Assembly: GCA_018376005.1 (NCBI GenBank)
Contig: JAHACE010000036.1
Span: 1 to 5,272, forward strand
DNA: 5,272 bases
Reading direction: 5' to 3'
From: Atopobium sp.
GTDB lineage: Bacteria; Actinomycetota; Coriobacteriia; Coriobacteriales; Atopobiaceae
Part shown: piece after piece, positions 1 to 4,869 of the stretch
How the letters are laid out: the number at the start of each line of letters is the position of its first letter
Numbering within the stretch: position 1 is the first letter of the stretch
Translations under genes and position numbers: made by a program
Notes under the pieces: generated by a model
What the model was told of the DNA's origin: nothing
Database searches by the model: none
The model's input: only the letters and a program-made list of their open reading frames with translations

Positions 1-69
1 GATAAAAACAAATACTCCGATAAAAGCTCCGATAGAGCCTACAAATAGATTGATTTGTTTCTTTGACAT
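1..69 (-). CDS. Start of an unidentified small membrane protein (partial, runs off left edge)
   Basis: A reading frame starts with ATG at 69 and is still open at the window edge, giving 23 residues that begin MSKKQINLFVGSIGAF. A short basic N-terminus (SKK) is followed by an uninterrupted hydrophobic, glycine-containing stretch from about residue 8, which looks like a signal anchor or first membrane helix. The start is well supported: GGAGGAGGTG lies four bases upstream of the ATG, a near-perfect Shine-Dalgarno site. That site is the 3' arm of a 12-bp inverted repeat (74-112), so translation may be controlled. The gene lies downstream of, and on the same strand as, the CPBP protease, with 94 bases between. 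I do not recognise the family from so short a piece. Confidence 0.7.
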   Translation of the reverse strand, partial: MSKKQINLFVGSIGAFIGVFVFI

Positions 70-73
70 AAAA

Positions 74-112
74 CACCTCCTCCTTTGTTATTTTAATTAG
101 AAGGAGGAGGTG
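74..112 (-). promoter_or_regulatory. Perfect 12-bp hairpin masking a Shine-Dalgarno site
   Basis: CACCTCCTCCTT (74-85) and AAGGAGGAGGTG (101-112) are exact reverse complements separated by a 15-base AT-rich loop (86-100). In the minus-strand transcript the 5' arm is a pyrimidine-rich anti-Shine-Dalgarno sequence resembling the 3' end of 16S rRNA. The 3' arm is the ribosome binding site of the gene starting at 69. Folding would hide the site completely, so this leader could act as a translational switch such as a thermosensor, an attenuator or a target for a binding factor. Only four T residues follow the stem before the ATG, so an intrinsic terminator is a weaker alternative. The structure is seen directly; its role is inferred. 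Confidence 0.65.
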
Positions 113-163
113 ACGAAAGAGTTACCCTATCCGTGAAATTAGAATTTAATAAAATTGGGTTAG

Positions 164-1153
164 TTATGAAGAAGCGTTTGCGGCCTCAGCGGGTTTCTCG
201 GTAGATTTCTTTACAAAGAGCTTGCCGGATTTCTTGAGCTGATAGGCAAGAATCAGAATGGTCACCAGCATAACAAGCGTGCAAACGATGGAACCTTCTG
301 CGCCAAAGCTACCGCCGGTAAGCCAATCCGGGCCACTGCCAGGAGCAAACTGCAGCAAAGAACTGCCTGTAGTGCTACCGCTTACCAGAACGCCAAAGAT
401 ATTGCCTTGGGCAAAGTTCCAGGCTCCGTGAATGCCAGCGGCTCCCCAGAGATTGTCAGTTTTGATGATATAGAACGTCTCTAAGATGCCAAAAAGAATT
501 AGGTCGATCAGGGACTGCATGGTAAAGCCGCTGTTAAACATATGGAGAAGACCAAATAGGCTGCTTGAAACCACAATTGCAATAATTTTATTGGACTTCT
601 CTGCCATGACAGGAAGAAGCCAGCCCCTAGTGATAAGTTCTTCTGTTCCGCCCTGAATTATCCAAAACGGAATGGTGAGAAGAACAAAGCCAAAGGCATA
701 GGGCGTAAAAGTAGTGCCAACTAATTGATAAGATCCGGTCAAAATGAGAATCAGCATCACAACAGAGAAGAGAAGAATTCCTAGACCAAAGCCCTTGAGC
801 AGCTCTTTCTTCCAGTTATCTTTGTAAAATCCCAGAGTAACAATTGGACGTTTTTCAAAGAGTTTTACCCACAGGAAAAAGAGACCTGCAATAAAGACAA
901 AGGAAAGAAGCGTTACTAGAAGATAGTAGTCTCCAAAAATCTCTCTCAGATTGAGTGAATCGGAAAGGCGATCTGGAAGATCTGGGTGCGTCATGTAGTA
1001 AGGGGCAATAATAAGTGCTGCTGAGATGGTCATTACAATAGCGCCGATAATTTGCCCAACGACCAATAAGAAAACGGCTAAAAAAGGACTAAGCCAAGCC
1101 GGAGTCAGTCTTTTTGCCAGCTTGACGTCGGAAAACATGCGATTTTCTTGCAT
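164..1153 (-). CDS. CPBP-family intramembrane metalloprotease (CAAX/Abi type)
   Basis: A 329-residue polytopic membrane protein. The C-terminal half carries the signature of the CPBP (CaaX protease and bacteriocin-processing; Abi) family: EELITRGWLLP at 171-181 (EExxxR: E171, E172, R176), FGLLHMFN at 200-207 (H204), and HGAWN at 242-246 (H242, N246). These are the glutamates, histidines and asparagine expected at the metal-dependent active site in the membrane. Hydrophobic segments lie near residues 22-50, 76-98, 120-140, 152-168, 188-204, 215-230 and 286-304. Family members process prenylated or signal-type peptides or act in bacteriocin self-immunity; the substrate here is unknown. The ATG at 1153 follows AGGAG with five bases between. 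The C-terminus is Lys/Ala/Ser-rich and probably cytoplasmic. No bacteriocin gene is visible beside it. It lies 86 bases downstream of the ATC-hydrolase-like gene on the same strand, so co-transcription is possible. Confidence 0.9.
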   Translation of the reverse strand: MQENRMFSDVKLAKRLTPAWLSPFLAVFLLVVGQIIGAIVMTISAALIIAPYYMTHPDLPDRLSDSLNLREIFGDYYLLVTLLSFVFIAGLFFLWVKLFEKRPIVTLGFYKDNWKKELLKGFGLGILLFSVVMLILILTGSYQLVGTTFTPYAFGFVLLTIPFWIIQGGTEELITRGWLLPVMAEKSNKIIAIVVSSSLFGLLHMFNSGFTMQSLIDLILFGILETFYIIKTDNLWGAAGIHGAWNFAQGNIFGVLVSGSTTGSSLLQFAPGSGPDWLTGGSFGAEGSIVCTLVMLVTILILAYQLKKSGKLFVKKSTEKPAEAANASS

Positions 1154-1183
1154 AAAAACTCCTAGTTAACGTGCTCAAAGCGC

Positions 1184-1197
1184 GTCATGTTGATGAC
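1184..1197. repeat. Short inverted repeat upstream of the CPBP gene
   Basis: GTCAT (1184-1188) and ATGAC (1193-1197) form a perfect 5-bp inverted repeat around a four-base centre, 31 bases before the CPBP start codon. It could be an operator half-site pair or a small leader hairpin. No convincing -35/-10 pair was found around it and the arms are short enough to be chance. Confidence 0.25.
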
Positions 1198-1214
1198 AAA
1201 ATTTTAGCGACGGT

Positions 1215-1237
1215 GCAGGCAAACAACGTCTACCTGC
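1215..1237 (-). terminator. Possible weak terminator behind the ATC-hydrolase-like gene
   Basis: GCAGG (1215-1219) and CCTGC (1233-1237) can pair just after the stop codon of the gene ending at 1240. Read on the minus strand the stem is followed about ten bases later by TAAAATTTTG instead of a clean T-tract directly behind the stem. The 5-bp stem and displaced T-run make this weak, and readthrough into the CPBP gene is quite possible. Confidence 0.2.
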
Positions 1238-1239
1238 GA

Positions 1240-1848
1240 TTAGTTCTCTTTATACTCTAAGAGAAAATCGCAACAATCGCCACCGTGGCCTATGGTTTTT
1301 GTGCGGCCCCAGATAAGCTGTGGATGCAAATTACCGTATCCTGCATCGTCGCTATCACAGTATGCAGCGGTTATTTCGGGGCAGCCATATTTTTTGGTTA
1401 TCTCATAGTAGGGGCAGCTCACAATATTGAGGCGAGCTTCGTTACCGTGACTTTCCGGATACTCAAAGGCAAATCCAGCATTTGATGTGCAGCTTTTCTC
1501 GATACCTGATTTAAAGAGGCGCGGAAATTTACGTGCAAGGCCAAACGTTTTGATGGCCCATTGGAAGAGTGGTACTCGTTTAGCGGCAAAACGCTGGAAA
1601 TATTCGCGAATATACCAGACAGCCTTTTCTTGTGGGATGCCCTCTGCGCGCAGAGCTTCATATACGGCAATACCAGGGTAAATGCGCTTGAAAGAGTGAG
1701 CACGGAGTTCTTTGGAATCGGATGCATTTTCTGTACAGAGCGCTTCGAATCGCGTTTGAGCTGCCTGTGCAATCTGATCTGCTTTTGCTTTGCCGAGGTC
1801 TTCAGAGACTATCGCGCACGTTTCTTTGATGAGCTGCTGAACTTTCAT
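1240..1848 (-). CDS. L-2-amino-thiazoline-4-carboxylate (ATC) hydrolase family protein
   Basis: A 202-residue soluble protein. Its C-terminal third carries the conserved signature of the ATC-hydrolase family (Pfam ATC_hydrolase type): CPYYEI at 145-150, YGCPEIT at 154-160, a C-x-SDD segment at 164-168, GNLHP at 172-176, WGRTKTIGHGGDCCDF at 180-195. Conserved Cys145, Cys156, Cys164, Asp167, Asp168, His175, Arg182 and Cys192/193 are all present. In Pseudomonas the named enzyme opens the thiazoline ring of ATC to N-carbamoyl-L-cysteine in a cysteine-producing pathway. Many Gram-positive homologues are annotated this way by similarity alone, and no other gene of that pathway is here, so the true substrate is uncertain. 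I chose ATG 1848 because GTGAGG lies five bases upstream. The frame could extend to a TTG at 1938, but that stretch overlaps a different decayed coding frame. The gene reads towards the CPBP gene and looks intact. Confidence 0.85.
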   Translation of the reverse strand: MKVQQLIKETCAIVSEDLGKAKADQIAQAAQTRFEALCTENASDSKELRAHSFKRIYPGIAVYEALRAEGIPQEKAVWYIREYFQRFAAKRVPLFQWAIKTFGLARKFPRLFKSGIEKSCTSNAGFAFEYPESHGNEARLNIVSCPYYEITKKYGCPEITAAYCDSDDAGYGNLHPQLIWGRTKTIGHGGDCCDFLLEYKEN

Positions 1849-1896
1849 ATGAGCCTCACTAATTGTAGAAATGCCCTGATGAAAAGCAAAGTAGAA

Positions 1897-1914
1897 CGTA
1901 CTAACAATTGTACG
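1897..1914. repeat. Inverted repeat CGTAC-8-GTACG upstream of the ATC-hydrolase-like gene
   Basis: CGTAC (1897-1901) and GTACG (1910-1914) are perfect complements around an 8-base AT-rich centre, about 50-65 bases before the ATG at 1848. This is a suitable place for an operator or promoter element of that gene. I found no good -35/-10 pair with standard spacing (TTGATT and TACAAT are present nearby but only 14 bases apart). Confidence 0.25.
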
Positions 1915-1915
1915 C

Positions 1916-2065
1916 TTAAATTTTTGAATCAACTGCAATTACTTTCTTGTATCCACAGCCAACCAGTATGTCCATTACCTGTGTGGGCGGAGCAGATCCA
2001 GTAGGGGATTGAACTAAACAGATTTTCTCGCCATGTGAAGTAAATAATACATCTGTTATTTGATT
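1916..2065 (-). pseudogene. Remnant of a nucleoside-phosphorylase-like gene
   Basis: The minus strand from about 2065 to 1916 is an open frame of about 49 codons ending in TAA. Its centre reads GEKICLVQSPTGSAPPTQ (2032-1979), then a stretch ending in DILVGCGYKKVIA (1972-1934). This resembles the phosphate/ribose-binding region of PNP/UDP-type nucleoside phosphorylases, where a 'gap' of the form P-x-G-x-x-A-A/P-x-x-Q-x-x-D-x-L-x-x-x-G-x-x-K-x-I-x is followed by A-G-S-C-G. Here the match stops after VIAV and the glycine-rich SCG segment is missing, as are the N-terminus and the remaining roughly 150 or more residues. There is no ribosome binding site or plausible start. The right end runs into the promoter of the dinJ-like gene, so that module may mark one breakpoint. 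The assignment rests on motif recall, not alignment. Confidence 0.55.
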
Positions 2066-2092
2066 GACAACGTATACTATTTGTATCAGAAT
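2064..2092 (+). promoter_or_regulatory. Promoter and candidate operator of the dinJ-yafQ operon
   Basis: A perfect -35 hexamer TTGACA (2064-2069) is followed after 17 bases by CAGAAT (2087-2092), a four-of-six -10 match. A start near 2099 would leave a very short leader carrying the AAGGAG ribosome site (2101-2106). The spacer holds GTATAC (2072-2077), itself palindromic, and the related GTATCA (2083-2088) one helical turn later; ACAA and TTGT flank the centre at 2067-2070 and 2081-2084. Such repeats are where DinJ/RelB antitoxins and their toxin complexes usually bind to repress their own operon. The operator role is inferred. Confidence 0.5.
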
Positions 2093-2114
2093 CATCTTAA
2101 AAGGAGCTGATACT

Positions 2115-2396
2115 ATGGCAACAAGTCCTACTCAAATTCGCATCGACAGTAATGTCAAAACAGAAGCAAATGAACTGTTTAAAAAGCTTGGCATCGATAT
2201 GTCAAGTGCTGTAAACATCTTCTTACGCCAGTGCGTTTTGCACGGAGGCCTTCCTTTTAAAGTGGAAATCCCAAAGTTTAATGCTGAAACACTGGCTGCC
2301 ATGGAAGAAGCACGCGAAATCATGTCAGGTAAAATTCAAGCAACATCCTATAACACCGCAGATGAGTTGTTTAAAGATCTCAATGCGGAGGATTAA
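2115..2396 (+). CDS. dinJ: DinJ/RelB-family antitoxin
   Basis: A 93-residue protein with the layout of DinJ antitoxins. The N-terminal ribbon-helix-helix begins with the strand TQIRID (6-11), which dimerises and contacts DNA. It continues through VKTEANELFKKLGI (14-27), MSSAVNIFLRQ (29-39) and the typical HGGLPF turn (43-48). The acidic C-terminal part (about 56-93, ending ADELFKDLNAED) is the segment expected to wrap and neutralise the toxin. ATG 2115 is chosen over the upstream TTG at 2064 because AAGGAG sits eight bases before it and the TTG lies inside the -35 box. The antitoxin gene comes first and is followed after five bases by the toxin gene, the usual type II order. It should repress the operon alone or with the toxin and be removed by a Lon- or Clp-type protease. 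Confidence 0.92.
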   Translation: MATSPTQIRIDSNVKTEANELFKKLGIDMSSAVNIFLRQCVLHGGLPFKVEIPKFNAETLAAMEEAREIMSGKIQATSYNTADELFKDLNAED

Positions 2397-2401
2397 GTTA
2401 T

Positions 2402-2680
2402 ATGCTTAAACTTCAAGCAACTTCTAAGTTTCGGAAGGATTACAAGCGCATTAAAAAGCGAGGTCTTGATATATTTCCACTCCAAGAGGTGCTTGACAAA
2501 CTCTGCGCTGGGGAAGCATTAGATCCAAAACACAAAGACCACGCTCTTACTGGATCCTACCAGGGGTTTAGAGAATGCCATATTCAACCAGACTGGCTTT
2601 TGATTTATGCCATTCACGAAGACGAGCTTATACTTGTTGCTTCTCGTACGGGAAGTCACGCTGATTTATTTAATATGTAG
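2402..2680 (+). CDS. yafQ: YafQ-family mRNA interferase toxin (RelE superfamily)
   Basis: A 92-residue basic protein, the usual YafQ length. Members are ribosome-dependent endoribonucleases that cut mRNA in the A site and stop translation. Residues matching those required in E. coli YafQ are present: His47 in HKDHALTG (44-51), then RECHIQPDW (57-65) with His60 and Asp64, and the C-terminal RTGSHADLF (82-90) with His86 and Phe90. The toxin therefore looks catalytically complete. GGAGG (2387-2391), inside the end of the antitoxin gene, lies ten bases before the ATG, fitting translational coupling with dinJ. The last 25 bases overlap the end of the convergent alpha/beta hydrolase gene, and no terminator is visible between them, so antisense transcript overlap is likely. 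Confidence 0.92.
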   Translation: MLKLQATSKFRKDYKRIKKRGLDIFPLQEVLDKLCAGEALDPKHKDHALTGSYQGFRECHIQPDWLLIYAIHEDELILVASRTGSHADLFNM

Positions 2681-3417
2681 CACATCATGTCTAGGAGTTC
2701 TTTTGTATACTCTTCGGGGTGATTGATGGAATACTCGCCGTGATATAGGCCTTTCTTTATTTCAAGAATGCTACCAGGCAGTGCCTTATGCAATTGCTCT
2801 GCCGAACAGATCATCTTTTTCTGTTCTTTTTCTCCGACAAGTATGTGGATGTTGGCGTGGACATCTTGTAGGTTGGGTTTTATCTCATAGGATGTATTTG
2901 CTTCCAAGAATGCAATCATGTTCTCTTTTGAGATTTGAGACGTGTCCCGATAATAGTCTTCAAATAAATCTTTACGAATATGAAGATAGTCAAATTGCAT
3001 TTGAGCAAAGCACTTCTTTTTCACTAAGCCATAACTTAGAGAAAACATTGGTTTGATCAAGGCATTTGTCAGCCTAGATGGAATGACAGATGCGCTTTCA
3101 ATGACGGCGTTTAGGCAGATCGAATTTCGTTGCGTAAGCATCTCAACTAAAATCTGCGCGCCAAGGGATAGGCCTCCGATAAGCAGAACCGAGCCACCAA
3201 ATTCATTATCGATAAAAGAAATAAGCCGACTTGCGTTTTTCTCGATGCTTATAAAATCATTGCCACTACCTGCATGTCCGTCAAGGATTGGCAATACAAC
3301 GTGATATCGATTCTTCAGTAGTTCAGCCTCGGCCTTATAATTCCACCAAGATAGGCCGCCGCCATGAAGCAGCATGATTACGTCGTTATTTTGTTTTCCA
3401 AATTCTACCGTTTTCAT
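2656..3417 (-). CDS. Alpha/beta hydrolase fold protein
   Basis: A 253-residue soluble hydrolase. LLHGGGLSWWN (16-26) is the HGG oxyanion-hole loop after the first strands. GGLSLG (81-86) is the nucleophile elbow with Ser84. ILVGEKE (192-198) places an acid (Glu196) after a late strand, and GLYHGEY (223-229) gives the catalytic His226. A lid-like helical region lies at about 112-180. The substrate cannot be told; related small Gram-positive hydrolases are annotated only as alpha/beta hydrolases. ATG 3417 begins MKTVEFGK, a typical start for the family, but its upstream GGGCGG is a poor ribosome site. A TTG at 3432 has AAAGG six bases upstream and would add five residues (MNWAA). The last eight codons and the stop overlap the yafQ 3' end on the other strand. 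The start lies about 30 bases behind the methyltransferase remnant. Confidence 0.88.
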   Translation of the reverse strand: MKTVEFGKQNNDVIMLLHGGGLSWWNYKAEAELLKNRYHVVLPILDGHAGSGNDFISIEKNASRLISFIDNEFGGSVLLIGGLSLGAQILVEMLTQRNSICLNAVIESASVIPSRLTNALIKPMFSLSYGLVKKKCFAQMQFDYLHIRKDLFEDYYRDTSQISKENMIAFLEANTSYEIKPNLQDVHANIHILVGEKEQKKMICSAEQLHKALPGSILEIKKGLYHGEYSINHPEEYTKELLDMMCYILNKSA

Positions 3418-3446
3418 AGCCGCCCAATTCAATTTGTGCCTTTAAT

Positions 3447-3719
3447 CTAAACCCGAGAAAGCACCACAACACACTCAACATGTACCGTTCTTAGAAATTG
3501 GTTGAAGATTTTTAATGTTTTCAGTTCGTAGCCGTTTTCGATTAGAACTTGTACGTCTCTTTTTTGTGTTTTTGGATTGCAAGAGATGTAGACCATTGTT
3601 TTTACACCACAAGAGATTATTTTTTCCAATGCTTTTTGGTTTATTCCGTCTCTTGGTGGATCTACGATTATTACATCTACCATTTCTTTTCTATTTTCAA
3701 TTTCTTTTATGATATAACC
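3447..3719 (-). pseudogene. C-terminal fragment of an RlmD/TrmA-type RNA uracil-5-methyltransferase
   Basis: About 90 codons remain of a protein normally near 400-470 residues. From the ATG at 3683, DVIIVDPPRDG (3-13) is the SAM-domain motif, VYISCNPKT (31-39) holds the catalytic Cys35, and HVECVVVLSRV (68-78) holds the general base Glu70 and the natural C-terminus. The homology starts upstream of that ATG, with GYIIKEIENRKE continuing in frame back to a TGA at 3720-3722. No ribosome site supports translation, and the TRAM domain, iron-sulfur cysteines and most of the SAM domain are gone. The fragment lies in the same frame as the ltrA-like gene and starts directly behind its TAA. It is AT-rich (35% in 3601-3660) and clearly diverged from the methyltransferase copy at 4870-5272, so it is not a simple tandem duplication of that copy. 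Confidence 0.8.
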
Positions 3720-3722
3720 TCA

Positions 3723-4868
3723 TTAAAATAACCCCCAGTTAGATTTGGAATGTTTTTTATTCTGTGTCACATAAAAATAAATAAATTGAATGGTTATAGC
3801 TAGAGCAAAAATGGTTGTTATACTCACTACTATTATAGGATTAGAAGCAAAGATTAAAGAGAGAATCAAGGCAGCCAGATAGAGTGTCGCTTGGACACAG
3901 TAGTAACTTTTCGAATAGCTAAGATAGTGTTTGTTATAGGGTCCATTTGCTAGGACAGCAGCTTGAAAGAGGCCAAATCCGATATAATAGAAGCTGGTTG
4001 CAAAGAGACGATTAGCTTCAGGATTCAGAAGAAAACTCATCGAAACAGTTATCATAATAAGTCCAATGAAAATAGGATAGTGACTGTAAACTAGAAATAG
4101 TCCCTTTTGACTAGATTTTTCATCAATAGCATGGTCGAATTGACCAAAATAAAACAAGAACAGAGAAAGCGTAATAATGAAATAAAGAACCGAATAAATC
4201 GAGAAATTCTCGATTGTAAAGAAGTTAACTAGCTCCATAATCATCTCTCCAAACGTAATAATGACAAGAAGGGAGAGGCGCTCGATTAAATGGGGGAAAT
4301 TTACCTGGTAATGCTCATCTTTACTAATCAAGATAATTGGCATAATAAACGTTAGCAGAATACTAGCAAATAAGACATAGACTCTAACGTAAATAGGAAG
4401 AAGAGCTGCTAGATAGACTCCTAAACTTCCTAGACCTGTTATCCATAGAAAATCTTTGATACTTTCCCGATTAACATCATCGGTTGATTTTCTAAAAAAC
4501 TCAACCAAATATTGAAAAAATAAGGTAAGGGTTAATGTACCAATAGCCCAACAGAGATAATTAAAATATTGTTGCCAATCAGGTCCCATCATATTGGCTA
4601 TAAAGAGTAAAAGTCCCATTTTGATAAACATGATTACTATGTTAAATAAAGAGTTCTTTCCATAGCGATTGGTATAAACGGTTTGAATCATCCAGGAATC
4701 GGTGAGAACCAAGACAGCTATGAAAAAATCAAGGAAAGAATTCCAAGTTAAAATACCGCTATGAAGATGGTCAATTAAAGTAGTTACTTTAGAAATTGCA
4801 AAAACAAAAACTAGGTCATAAAAAAGTTCTGAAAATTCTACACGTTTATGTTTAATAAGAGTTGTCAT
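3723..4868 (-). CDS. LtrA-family (low temperature requirement A) membrane protein
   Basis: A 381-residue, very hydrophobic protein with roughly nine to eleven membrane segments. It opens with the family hallmark VEFSELFYDLVFVFAI (10-25), in which the E-x-x-E-L-F-Y-D-L-V-F-V pattern is diagnostic. The second hallmark, ERLSLLVIITFGEMI (196-210), has the charged ER and GE pairs inside the membrane region. YSHYPIFIG (261-269) is a third conserved spot. LtrA was named from a Listeria mutant unable to grow in the cold; its molecular function is unknown. ATG 4868 is one base after the methyltransferase stop (TAAGATG), with AAGGA 11 bases upstream inside that gene, which suggests translational coupling. 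Upstream in-frame starts (ATG 4895, GTG 4916) would overlap the methyltransferase and add no family sequence. GC in sampled stretches is about 28%, against about 53% in the neighbouring methyltransferase, which points to recent acquisition. Confidence 0.88.
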   Translation of the reverse strand: MTTLIKHKRVEFSELFYDLVFVFAISKVTTLIDHLHSGILTWNSFLDFFIAVLVLTDSWMIQTVYTNRYGKNSLFNIVIMFIKMGLLLFIANMMGPDWQQYFNYLCWAIGTLTLTLFFQYLVEFFRKSTDDVNRESIKDFLWITGLGSLGVYLAALLPIYVRVYVLFASILLTFIMPIILISKDEHYQVNFPHLIERLSLLVIITFGEMIMELVNFFTIENFSIYSVLYFIITLSLFLFYFGQFDHAIDEKSSQKGLFLVYSHYPIFIGLIMITVSMSFLLNPEANRLFATSFYYIGFGLFQAAVLANGPYNKHYLSYSKSYYCVQATLYLAALILSLIFASNPIIVVSITTIFALAITIQFIYFYVTQNKKHSKSNWGLF

Positions 4869-4869
4869 C

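Noticed and set aside
74..112. Intrinsic terminator for the CPBP gene
   Set aside because: Only four T residues follow the stem and the 3' arm is a functional-looking Shine-Dalgarno site, so a translational role is preferred. A dual role is not excluded.
1849..1938. N-terminal extension of the ATC-hydrolase-like gene from a TTG at 1938
   Set aside because: The added 30 residues look unrelated to the family. The ATG at 1848 has a well-placed GTGAGG, and the upstream stretch overlaps a phosphorylase remnant in another frame.
1561..2004. Plus-strand frame of 147 codons opposite the ATC-hydrolase-like gene
   Set aside because: It is antisense to a gene with clear family motifs, has no ribosome site, and its translation resembles nothing recognisable.
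1996..2016. tRNA T-arm-like stretch GGGGATTGAAC
   Set aside because: No acceptor, anticodon or D-arm pairing could be found around it, and it belongs to the phosphorylase-like frame on the other strand.
2017..2057. Inverted repeat AACAGAT/ATCTGTT with 27 bases between
   Set aside because: Seven bases at this distance in AT-rich DNA are easily chance, and the left arm lies in the decayed coding frame.
2064..2114. Longer dinJ starting at TTG 2064
   Set aside because: The TTG is part of the TTGACA promoter box, whereas ATG 2115 has AAGGAG at the right distance and begins exactly like DinJ proteins.
3418..3432. TTG 3432 as the alpha/beta hydrolase start
   Set aside because: It has the better ribosome site (AAAGG), but ATG 3417 gives the usual N-terminus for the family. 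The choice remains open by five residues.
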